Of a stretch of DNA of 36,455 bases, positions 21,437-29,409 are shown in pieces. How positions within the stretch are numbered: position 1 is the first letter of the stretch; each line of letters starts with the position of its first letter. The notes beneath the pieces are model-generated. The model was not told the origin of the DNA, searched no databases, and worked only from the letters and a program-made list of their open reading frames with translations. Both the position numbers and the translations under genes were made by a program. The stretch spans positions 1 through 36,455 of the forward strand of contig CAJTIU010000043.1 in NCBI GenBank assembly GCA_910576335.1. Direction: 5' to 3'. The DNA is from Lachnospiraceae bacterium. Its GTDB lineage: Bacteria; Bacillota; Clostridia; Lachnospirales; Lachnospiraceae.

Positions 21437-22663
21437 TTATCCCCTAAGTGCTAACAGCCATGCCGTGACATGGATTGCCTGCTGGAATTTACCCTCCGCA
21501 ATCAGGGCTTCGATCTCCTGTGCAGTATGCTTTTCAGCATTTAGGAATTCCGTTTCATCCAGTGACTGTCCGGACACTCTCCTGCAGTTCTTCGCCGCAA
21601 AAAGATACGCATAATTATCTGCTATGGTCGCATTGGAGGGTACTGTGAGCAAATGCTTCCATTCACTGGATTCGTATCCCGTTTCCTCTAAAAGCTCCCT
21701 CTTTGCTGCTTCCAGCGCATCCTCCGCAGGCAAATCATCTGCCCCTCCATATTCCCTGCCGTCTTTCCTCTCAATCCCTCCTGCCGGGAACTCCGTCGTA
21801 ACCTCTTTGATCCCCTGCCGGAACTGACGGACACACAGATAATTCCCCTCTTCATCTGAAGCCACGATCACAACATAATCCCTCCGGCTGTAGCTGTAAT
21901 AGGGTTCAAATACACTGCCATCTGGAAACCGGTATACAGATCTTCTGAAATCAATCCATTCATCCTGGACAATATGCTCCGTGCTGACTTCTTCCCAGGC
22001 GAGGGGATTTTGTTCTTCTTTCCCTTTCTGTTCTCCCTTCTTTTCCCCACTGCCTTTCTTTGCTCCGCTATCTTTCTTTGCCTTGCTACCTTTCTTTGCC
22101 CTGCTGTTCTTCTTTGTCCCGCTGTCTCTCATTGCTCCATTGTCTCTCGTTGCTGCGCTGTCTTCCCCGCCGTCTTGCTTTGCTCCGCTCTCTCTCGTTG
22201 TCGTGTCAGGTTTCACATCTTCCACATATCCAAACCCGTGTCCTTCACACCATCTGACCGCAGCTTCACGATAAGCTTCATCCTGATAGTCATACCAGCT
22301 TTGTTCAATCCCATACCGGTTAATGGCATCCTTGAATCTCCGGAATGCTCCCCTGCCCCTGATTGCATTTTCCAGAGTGTCCTGAATCTGTCCCCCGGGC
22401 AGGCTCCATATAAAGTGTTCCATGATACTGTACTCGTTAATGTCAGACTGGGAGGGCAAGCCGAAGAAACGAATATTCCACTCCTCTTCGATCAGCTCGG
22501 AAAGCTCCTCATCCTCCTCGCAGAGCCCGCCTAAAAACTGATCCTCCGGCAGGCTCACAACTTCCATATTTTCGATGTCCAGATACTGGCTCCACATATC
22601 GTCTGCCATTTCGATGGCATCAATGATTAGTTTTAAAGGTATTCTGATGTTGCTTTTATTCAT
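21437..22663 (-). CDS. UPF0158-Nudix hydrolase fusion with repetitive linker
   Basis: 408 aa from ATG 22663 (MNKSNIRIPL), preceded by AGGAGG; a TTG at 22696 would add 11 residues. The N-terminal part (about 1-150) is UPF0158-like (LKLIIDAIEMADDMWSQYLD). A basic low-complexity linker (about 152-219) consists of hexapeptides such as DSGAKK. The C-terminal Nudix domain (about 230-405) has FPAGGIERKDG, a short insertion, then EDALEAAKRELLEETGY, the Nudix box. The EFPAGG segment fits the ADP-ribose/nucleotide-sugar pyrophosphatase branch. Substrate unknown. The fusion and the repeat linker are unusual. Confidence 0.8.
   Translation of the reverse strand: MNKSNIRIPLKLIIDAIEMADDMWSQYLDIENMEVVSLPEDQFLGGLCEEDEELSELIEEEWNIRFFGLPSQSDINEYSIMEHFIWSLPGGQIQDTLENAIRGRGAFRRFKDAINRYGIEQSWYDYQDEAYREAAVRWCEGHGFGYVEDVKPDTTTRESGAKQDGGEDSAATRDNGAMRDSGTKKNSRAKKGSKAKKDSGAKKGSGEKKGEQKGKEEQNPLAWEEVSTEHIVQDEWIDFRRSVYRFPDGSVFEPYYSYSRRDYVVIVASDEEGNYLCVRQFRQGIKEVTTEFPAGGIERKDGREYGGADDLPAEDALEAAKRELLEETGYESSEWKHLLTVPSNATIADNYAYLFAAKNCRRVSGQSLDETEFLNAEKHTAQEIEALIAEGKFQQAIHVTAWLLALRG
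22037..22126 (-). repeat. 18-nt tandem repeat encoding a hexapeptide linker
   Basis: Five consecutive 18-nt units encode DSGTKK, NSRAKK, GSKAKK, DSGAKK and GSGEKK. More degenerate units extend the low-complexity stretch over about 22007-22210. Such arrays change length easily by slippage. Confidence 0.75.
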
Positions 22664-22692
22664 AAAAGTATTTTCCTCCTGTTCATTTCTAT

Positions 22693-22723
22693 CCAAAAAG
22701 GACTGGTCATATGTCCAGTCCTT
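22693..22723 (-). terminator. Intrinsic terminator after the DUF4065 relic
   Basis: AAGGACTGG (22698-22706) pairs with CCAGTCCTT (22715-22723). On the minus strand the stem runs into TTTTTGG. It ends transcription from the promoter at 22967-22995 and lies 30 nt upstream of the Nudix gene start. Confidence 0.75.
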
Positions 22724-22747
22724 ATGTATGCCTTAGCGTGGATGGGC

Positions 22748-22945
22748 TTAAAGACTCCCATAATATACTGCCATGCTATCTAAAGTAATCTCATTCTGGC
22801 TAGATACCCCTTCCGGAAGTCCGGCACGGGCATCCTTCCATGGAGATTCCGAATGTGTCAGTTCACGTAGATCATACGGCTCTTTGTCTCCATAGCTATT
22901 AAGCACAATATCAATAGACTCCGTTTCATTATCGATACTGTACAC
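22748..22945 (-). pseudogene. C-terminal fragment of a Panacea (DUF4065) antitoxin-like protein
   Basis: 65 codons with no good start (GTG at 22945 without a ribosome site). The sequence LRELTHSESPWKDAR followed by ITLDSMAVYYGSL is the closing signature of DUF4065/Panacea proteins (THxxxPW then a YY near the end), which are usually 150-180 aa. The N-terminal two thirds are missing. A consensus promoter lies directly upstream and a terminator follows, so the fragment is probably transcribed. No toxin partner is seen beside it. Most likely a relic of a toxin-antitoxin locus; a functional short protein is possible but less likely. Confidence 0.6.
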
Positions 22946-22966
22946 AATAGTTCTCTATTTCTCTAT

Positions 22967-22995
22967 AGTCTAAGACATATTCCGGTTCCTGTCAA
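22967..22995 (-). promoter_or_regulatory. Promoter upstream of the DUF4065 fragment
   Basis: TTGACA (22995-22990), 17-nt spacer, TAGACT (22972-22967) on the minus strand. Confidence 0.65.
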
Positions 22996-23024
22996 CAATG
23001 ATACCCTTATAGCCTTGCATCTTC

Positions 23025-23774
23025 TTATCGAAAAATTTTCTGCACCTTTTCAAAATCCACCAGCCTGCGCATCTTTGCACTTTTCATGAACCGCGCATAG
23101 CGTTCTTTATCACCGATATCCCGGGCATCTTCCAGTAGAAATAAGATGATGTCCGTCTGGTCCTCCTTACATTTTTTAAGGCCATACTCTGCTGCTACAA
23201 TAGCCTTGGCAGTGTCCTTGCCTCTGTAGTACTTGATCACTTCCATGTAGGGTTCTGCTTTATCACCAAGGTGGTTTTCAATGTATCTGATATATTTCTC
23301 CTGCTGCCCGCATTCCTTATACAGCTTCGCGCCGTCAGCCTTCATATAATCAGATCCTGTCCCGAATATGATATCGGCACATTCGAGCTTCTCTTCCTGC
23401 GTGAACATAAGCGCATGGAACAGATCCCTCATGGGATCGTATACTCCGTAAAAATCATAATACTCGCCTTCGATGATTCCTTCTAATACCTGCCTTCTGA
23501 TCTCCCAGGACTCATCCTTTAATCTGCCGTCCTTTATCAGTTCTTCACATATGTTCCATATCTCTTCGATCTCCCACTGGTCGTCAATGTACGGCTCATA
23601 TTTCAGTGTGTTGATCAGACGAATGATCTCGTGCCACTGCTCCTCAAGGAAGGACTCCCTTGGTTTACTCTTCTCGGCGGCAATCATGACGCGCAGATCT
23701 TCGTATAATTTTTCTTTCCCTTCAAGGGTCATGGTGTCAAGAAGATCGTATATATCGGGACGATTAAATGACAT
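23025..23774 (-). CDS. Hypothetical all-helical protein
   Basis: 249 aa with AAGGAGG 9 nt before the ATG. The sequence is acidic and helical throughout and lacks membrane segments. Pairs of helices (for example AKLYKECGQQEKYIRYIENHL and AAEYGLKKCKEDQ) suggest TPR-like helical repeats. I do not recognise a family. It lies 70 nt downstream of the defence operon in the same direction. A palindrome GTTAATCTGTTAAC in that gap (about 23811-23824) could be an operator, so it may be separately controlled. Membership of the defence system is not established. Confidence 0.6.
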   Translation of the reverse strand: MSFNRPDIYDLLDTMTLEGKEKLYEDLRVMIAAEKSKPRESFLEEQWHEIIRLINTLKYEPYIDDQWEIEEIWNICEELIKDGRLKDESWEIRRQVLEGIIEGEYYDFYGVYDPMRDLFHALMFTQEEKLECADIIFGTGSDYMKADGAKLYKECGQQEKYIRYIENHLGDKAEPYMEVIKYYRGKDTAKAIVAAEYGLKKCKEDQTDIILFLLEDARDIGDKERYARFMKSAKMRRLVDFEKVQKIFR

Positions 23775-23844
23775 GGATTGGTACCTCCTTATAAAAATAA
23801 TTTTTACAGGTTAACAGATTAACAAATTCTACTTCTTGATATTT

Positions 23845-25278
23845 TCAATTTTCCCCCGAAATCTTAGACGCAATATCCGCTTCGAAAGCATGGATTTCAG
23901 CCAGGCATGCATCAAGGCCTGCGAAGATTTCTTCCTTATTCAGTTGTTCATTCATTTCAACCGCTGCGGTCTTAAATGGATAACGCCACTGCCAGTCTTC
24001 TATGCCTGCCTTTGCTGGATAATACTTGTTAATCTTATCGCAGATTCCACGGAATACATCTGTTATATTCTTTGAACTGATGGCAAGCTGGATGTAGGTG
24101 GTTTTCCCGTTACGGTTTACAATTTCATAGAAGTAATGGTTATCTGTATTCCAGCCGCTCGGTGCATCTGGAATGTCCGGAAGCAGCCTGCTCATTTCAT
24201 CTGTAGTAAATCTGGTATATGTACGATTACATCTTACAATATCCAGATTGACATCATTTCTTGACTGAGCCCATTCGCGTAAAATACCTACAATTACCGC
24301 CATACGTTTTTCTTTATCATCCAGCAAATATTCAAGCATTGCACTGGAGATTTTGTCACTGCATTCTGCATGGAATCTAGCCATTCTTGGCCAGTCAGAT
24401 TCGTTGGCAATACCCACACCATCTAATTTATAACTCATCCACGATGCCTTGCAGTGATCCGCTCTATCCCACGAAAGAGAAATACCTAACTTTCCCTCGA
24501 TTTCATTTCTGTGCTGATATAGCATGTCAAATGTCGATTTATTCTTTGTTGTATCACTGTTGCCAAGATAGAAATCGATTCTTGCATTGTCATAATTGGC
24601 CACACAATTAATACTAAACCCGCTTATACCAAAAGAGCCCGATTCTGTGTTTGATGTGGTTGGATTACAACCGCTAAAAGTTCCTCTGTGAATATGCTGC
24701 TTTTGAATAATCGGAAGTGCATATTCCCAATATCGTCTCCGGCTCTCATATCTGCTGGCATCTGATGATTTTTTCGCATCAGCATTCTTAAGATAGAACA
24801 CCAGATCCATTGGATCTGCCTCATACAAAGCAAAGATTCTTCGCAGAATTGACATCTTTAATGCTGTACTTGTATTCTTTTCCACAAATACATGATCATC
24901 AATTTTCAAAGCGCTTCTCAATTCCGATTCATTGTCACTTACATACACAGCCAATTCCGTATTGTTCTTTGGACTGTATGCAAGTCCCGTCAGAATAGAT
25001 TTGTCTTTTTGATGAAGAAACTTGACCACATGTTCAAACATATCCGTCCAGCTGGTTACCGGCTGCTCAGCATTGAGATAGCTGTATTTTGCAATGTCAC
25101 GTCCTGTAAGGTCATAATTTTCATCATCAAGTGTGCATGAATCAAATTCTTTCTCTGCCGGAATGAAATCTGTTGCCGGACATGCCCAGATTTCCATGGC
25201 AAGCTCCAACATCTCTTTATTTCGCTCTTCCAGCTCCGGCAATCCCCAGGACTGTTTTGCAGCAATCTTCTGATTCAT
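23845..25278 (-). CDS. DUF4268 protein with a GmrSD-tail-like N-terminus, last gene of the defence operon
   Basis: 477 aa, starting on the ATGA shared with the stop of the Res gene. The first 35 residues, WGLPELEERNKEMLELAMEI followed by WACP, match the segment just after the HNH (DUF1524) domain of DUF262/DUF1524 (GmrSD-type) proteins. The next part (about 55-165; TGRDIAKYSYL, SWTDMFEHVVKFLHQKD, DPMDLVFYL) matches their usual C-terminal extension. Residues about 180-320 are DUF4268 (YWEYALPIIQKQ, then GFSINCVANYDNARIDFYLG). The DUF262 ParB-like and HNH catalytic parts are absent. I read it as an accessory, perhaps substrate-sensing, subunit of the type III-like system that evolved from or parallels GmrSD tails. 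The start/stop coupling makes recent truncation by chance unlikely. Confidence 0.65.
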   Translation of the reverse strand: MNQKIAAKQSWGLPELEERNKEMLELAMEIWACPATDFIPAEKEFDSCTLDDENYDLTGRDIAKYSYLNAEQPVTSWTDMFEHVVKFLHQKDKSILTGLAYSPKNNTELAVYVSDNESELRSALKIDDHVFVEKNTSTALKMSILRRIFALYEADPMDLVFYLKNADAKKSSDASRYESRRRYWEYALPIIQKQHIHRGTFSGCNPTTSNTESGSFGISGFSINCVANYDNARIDFYLGNSDTTKNKSTFDMLYQHRNEIEGKLGISLSWDRADHCKASWMSYKLDGVGIANESDWPRMARFHAECSDKISSAMLEYLLDDKEKRMAVIVGILREWAQSRNDVNLDIVRCNRTYTRFTTDEMSRLLPDIPDAPSGWNTDNHYFYEIVNRNGKTTYIQLAISSKNITDVFRGICDKINKYYPAKAGIEDWQWRYPFKTAAVEMNEQLNKEEIFAGLDACLAEIHAFEADIASKISGEN

Positions 25279-28200
25279 TTTAACAGGCTTTCCATAATAT
25301 CCAACAAGTGCTGATAACTGTCCACACTGTCATAAACAACATCCTCTCCCGACAGTTCTTTAAACAGCTTTCTTGCACAATCAATTTTCGCCTTTTCGAT
25401 TGGCTTCAGTTTCAAGGTTTCCATAGTCCCTTTTGTCTCTGCAATAAAGAAAATATGCTTCACTGTCCCCTTATGAAAAGCTATCGCCCAGTCCGGAGAA
25501 TAATTGCCGACAGGTGTCGGAATGGAAAATCCTTTCGGCAGCTTTGCGTACACACACACTTCATCAGCCAAATCCATATCTACAGCAAACTTCCGCTCTA
25601 TGCTCTTACCATCCCTGGCATATCCATCTGTAAACACATAATCCTGCACATTTTTCTTTGCACGGTATGCTTTCGAAAAATCTGCATTTTTCTCAGCTGT
25701 AAAGATATTCGCATCATAACTGCCCTCTGCTTTGTTATATGTAATCTGCTCCACAATCATGGCAGCTTTCTGCTCATTAATTAAGCGAATCGCTTTTGTA
25801 ATAAATTCCTCCGGATTATCTTGAAACATTGCAAAGGTATATGGTTTTATGCCTGAAAGGATTCTTGCTGCTGATCTTCTTGTGAGTTTTGCTCCTTCAG
25901 CAACCTTGCCCACAAGATCATATTTCACAATGCTGTCCTCCGGACGCATCAATGTAAATGTATGGCTCTTTTCAGCCACAAATCCCTCTCCCCTTTTCAG
26001 CATATCAGAATTCCAATCGCTGCCTTGTTCACCGGTCGTTACAGTGTATTGCAGCTTTGCAACAAACATCTTATCATCTATATGATCAATTGCTTTTCTA
26101 ATCAACTCCTCACTGTCAAAATCTACCGTATATGCATATTTATGATTGATATAATTCCAAAGAGTCTGAAACTCTTTCTTGTAAAAATTATCATTTAGGG
26201 CATTCTCCTGAATCTTCGTTTCATGACCATTGCTGATCATATCATCCAATACGTGTTCGTCAAAAATACTCTGAACAAGCGCATGGACACCCTGGCCAAT
26301 ATCCTTGCAGCTTTCCGGCAGCATTACAAGTACGCCATTTGTCAAATCGGCACGGTACCTGTCCGTTACGTGATCGTCATTATCAATATAATCATTCCTC
26401 ACAAGATAACGATAAATATCCCTGCCCTGCTTATCAGAAATAATGACTTCATTGCCTCCAACCGTAAGCCTTTTCCCAATGAAGTATTCCGCCCTGGCCT
26501 TTGTCGGACGCTCATACAAATCATCACGAATACCTTGCTGCAGATCAGCGACAAAATCTTTGTACCCCTCCGATGCAATAACAGTAAGCTGATTCATCTT
26601 CTGAACCTGATTTCCAAGAGTATCTGCATCCAGACGCTCGCCATTCTGATTTACGCAAAGTCTTAACCCCCTGCCAACCTCCTGCCTCTTCTGTATCGGA
26701 GAACTTCCGCCATGCTTCAAAGTACAGATCTGAAAAACATTCGGATTATCCCACCCCTCTCTGAGCGCAGAGTGAGAAAAGATAAACCGGACAGGATTGC
26801 TAAATGACAACAGTTTCTCCTTGTCTTTGAGAATCAGATCATAGGCTGATATGTCGTCACTTTCATCTCTGCCGCGCTTTGTAGTGCTGTCAACCTTGCG
26901 TCCTTTCTTGTCAATACTGAAATATCCGTCATGAGTCTGATTTATTTCAATATTACGCAGATACTGCTCATATGGCGTATGAAACAAGGTCAGATACTCA
27001 TTCAGTATATCCGTATATTCCTGCTCAAAGATTGTTCCATACTCTGAATTAATCTCATTGCCATCCTCATCATACTTACGATACTTCGCAACCTCGTCAA
27101 TAAAAAAGAGAGAAAGCACTTTGATGCCCTTTGGAAACAGCTCTTTTTCTTTCTCAAAATGAGAGCGGATTGTCTCCCTGATCTGCACCCTCCTTAAATC
27201 TGCTTCCGAAACATCGCCGACCACTTCGCCTGCACGAATAACCTCACCATTCGTAAATGATACAGTTCCTCGTATTGGATCAATTTCATTGACGCGAAAT
27301 CCCCTGTACTGCTCCATATTTTTGGAAAGTGCAAAAAGGTCATCGTCCACGCCCACCACTCTTGTTTCCCGGTTAATGGACTTGTTGTAACCAATCTCGA
27401 ATTCAATACGGGCCATTGGCGGTTTTTTAGGTGATATAACAATTCCTTCCAAAAAAAGATATCTATCCGTGCCACGCAGATTCTTTATATCAAAACCTTT
27501 TACTTCTATCTTTTTCACTAAGCGCTTGTTATACGCATCCAATGCATCCAATACATAAACAAGCGTATGGTGCTGCTTATGTGTGGCAGAATAATTCAGA
27601 CAGAACAATGGATTAAATTCCTTTAAACTCTCCTGTGTCGCCGTTCCTCCCATTTTCTGCGGCTCATCCAAAATCATAATCGGACGGTTGGCTTTGATCA
27701 CATCAAGCGGCCTTCGGCTGCCAAAATCATCTAATTCCGTCCGGATGCGTCTTGCATCTTTTCCACGGGCATAAAATGCCTGAATATTAATAATCATGAC
27801 ATTAATATCAGCGCTCTGGCTAAAGTTGTCTATCTGAGCTAAATTCTTCGAGTCATATATAAAGAAACGTGCTTTCTTCCCATAATACTCCATGAAATGC
27901 TCCTGCATTGTCTCAAAACTTTTGTAAACACCCTCGCGAATCGCGACACTCGGAACAACCACGATAAACTTACTCCAGCCATACTGCTTGTTCAGTTCAA
28001 ACATTGTCTTAATATAGACATAAGTTTTGCCTGTCCCCGTCTCCATTTCAACATCAAGCGAGCAGATTCCAAGACCATTTGAAGAAATCGTATCCACAAG
28101 TCTGATATTATTCCTTGCCTGAATTCTGTGGATATTTTCAAGCAATTGACCAAGATCAAGCTGTACCTTCGCATTGGCAAACCCCATGTATAACTCTTCA

Positions 28201-28358
28201 TCCGTCAACTTCCAATTGGTAACATCTCGTTCTATCTGAGCATCCCTTCGGTAAGTAAAACGATCATTAAAGGGCTGTCCTAAAAAAACATTTATCACAC
28301 TTTCCACAGCCTCTGTCTGATAAGGCTGTATGGTGAATTTGAATTTCATATCACTCAC
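25275..28358 (-). CDS. Type III restriction enzyme Res subunit (helicase-nuclease)
   Basis: 1027 aa from a GTG at 28358, chosen because AGGAGG lies 9 nt upstream; it overlaps the previous gene by 8 nt. SF2 motifs: Walker A METGTGKT (105-112), motif II ILDEPQ (229-234, the Res-type DExx variant), SAT (257-259), and motif VI QKRQEVGRGLRL. The C-terminal PD-(D/E)XK nuclease has YSPDWAI and FFIAETKG, as in EcoP1I/EcoP15I Res. With Mod it should form the ATP-dependent complex that cleaves unmodified DNA after translocation. No frame damage or missing motif. Confidence 0.9.
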   Translation of the reverse strand: MSDMKFKFTIQPYQTEAVESVINVFLGQPFNDRFTYRRDAQIERDVTNWKLTDEELYMGFANAKVQLDLGQLLENIHRIQARNNIRLVDTISSNGLGICSLDVEMETGTGKTYVYIKTMFELNKQYGWSKFIVVVPSVAIREGVYKSFETMQEHFMEYYGKKARFFIYDSKNLAQIDNFSQSADINVMIINIQAFYARGKDARRIRTELDDFGSRRPLDVIKANRPIMILDEPQKMGGTATQESLKEFNPLFCLNYSATHKQHHTLVYVLDALDAYNKRLVKKIEVKGFDIKNLRGTDRYLFLEGIVISPKKPPMARIEFEIGYNKSINRETRVVGVDDDLFALSKNMEQYRGFRVNEIDPIRGTVSFTNGEVIRAGEVVGDVSEADLRRVQIRETIRSHFEKEKELFPKGIKVLSLFFIDEVAKYRKYDEDGNEINSEYGTIFEQEYTDILNEYLTLFHTPYEQYLRNIEINQTHDGYFSIDKKGRKVDSTTKRGRDESDDISAYDLILKDKEKLLSFSNPVRFIFSHSALREGWDNPNVFQICTLKHGGSSPIQKRQEVGRGLRLCVNQNGERLDADTLGNQVQKMNQLTVIASEGYKDFVADLQQGIRDDLYERPTKARAEYFIGKRLTVGGNEVIISDKQGRDIYRYLVRNDYIDNDDHVTDRYRADLTNGVLVMLPESCKDIGQGVHALVQSIFDEHVLDDMISNGHETKIQENALNDNFYKKEFQTLWNYINHKYAYTVDFDSEELIRKAIDHIDDKMFVAKLQYTVTTGEQGSDWNSDMLKRGEGFVAEKSHTFTLMRPEDSIVKYDLVGKVAEGAKLTRRSAARILSGIKPYTFAMFQDNPEEFITKAIRLINEQKAAMIVEQITYNKAEGSYDANIFTAEKNADFSKAYRAKKNVQDYVFTDGYARDGKSIERKFAVDMDLADEVCVYAKLPKGFSIPTPVGNYSPDWAIAFHKGTVKHIFFIAETKGTMETLKLKPIEKAKIDCARKLFKELSGEDVVYDSVDSYQHLLDIMESLLK

Positions 28359-29409
28359 TGCCGTTTTCCTCCTGCGCCCATTCTTTCAACTTTTCCTGCA
28401 ACAGCTTCTTGTCCGGCAGATATAATTCATATTTTGATGCATAAATATTAGAGTCCTTCGGCAGCGTCAGCTCAACAAGCGCATCACTTTTCTCCTGACA
28501 GAGCAGAATACCTACTGTAGGATTCTCTTCTGCTGTCTTTTCATATCGATCATAATAGTTAACATACATCTGCATCTGTCCCAGATCCTGATGCGTCAAA
28601 TCACCCAGTTTCAAGTCAAAAAGCACAAAACACTGTAACAAGCGATTATAAAACACTAAATCCACACGAAAATGCCGCTCCTCAAAAGTAAACCGAACTT
28701 GTCTGCCAATAAAAGCGAATCCTTTTCCTAATTCTAGTAAAAACTCCTGCAAGTGATCCAAAAGTCTGCTCTCCAATTCCGTTTCTGAATATTCTGGCTG
28801 TTCCTGCAGACCAATAAATTCGAGAATATACGGATCTTTTATCATATCCTTTGGGTTCTCAATAATCTGACCTTTTTCAGACAATTCCATTACCTTATCC
28901 TTATTACGGCTAAGAGCAAGGCGCTCATACAATGCACTGTTGAACTGTCTTTTTAGTTCCCCAACTCCCCAATGATTCTGTGATGCTTCTATCTCATAAA
29001 AATGTCTCTCGTCCACATTGCCAATGCGCATCAGCACTAAGTAATGCGACCAGCTCAGTGGAAATTTTCTCCCTGTTGACACTGCCGGAAGATCCCGCAA
29101 TTGGTCAGAAAGCGTCTGACCAATTTGATCTTCTGCATAGACTTTATAAAATTTACGCATTTGCTTCAAATTTGTAATAGAATACCCGCGTCCCATATGT
29201 TTTGTCAAATATTTTGAAAGTTCTGGTATCAAATATTTTCCATAAACAGCCCTCTGCAAACCATTCTGTTCTTCTTCCACAATCAAGCGCCCAGTTTCAA
29301 AATATGCGTAAACCATTGACATATCAATCGCTGCTTTTACATTTTTCCGCGCTCTTTTCAGCACATCTGCAACGCTCCGAAGAAAGTCCTCATTCATTTT
29401 TTCATCCAT
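28351..29409 (-). CDS. DUF1016 (YhcG-type) PD-(D/E)XK nuclease-like protein
   Basis: 352 aa. The DUF1016 N-terminal helical domain (about 10-160; FETGRLIVEEEQNG, YSITNLKQMRKFY, LSWSHYLVLMRI) precedes a C-terminal PD-(D/E)XK domain (about 210-345). Asp250 in FRVDLVFYN, Asp265-Leu-Lys267 and Gln278/Gln280 form the active-site pattern. It begins on the TAATG shared with Mod's stop. Such genes are commonly carried inside restriction loci. Proposed roles are a nuclease effector or a regulator; none is settled. Its position between mod and res suggests it belongs to the complex. Confidence 0.85.
   Translation of the reverse strand: MDEKMNEDFLRSVADVLKRARKNVKAAIDMSMVYAYFETGRLIVEEEQNGLQRAVYGKYLIPELSKYLTKHMGRGYSITNLKQMRKFYKVYAEDQIGQTLSDQLRDLPAVSTGRKFPLSWSHYLVLMRIGNVDERHFYEIEASQNHWGVGELKRQFNSALYERLALSRNKDKVMELSEKGQIIENPKDMIKDPYILEFIGLQEQPEYSETELESRLLDHLQEFLLELGKGFAFIGRQVRFTFEERHFRVDLVFYNRLLQCFVLFDLKLGDLTHQDLGQMQMYVNYYDRYEKTAEENPTVGILLCQEKSDALVELTLPKDSNIYASKYELYLPDKKLLQEKLKEWAQEENGSE

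Noticed and set aside
22007-22210. Short regular repeats that could suggest a CRISPR array
   Set aside because: The units are 18 nt without unique spacers and lie in frame inside the Nudix fusion gene, encoding a Lys/Ser-rich linker.
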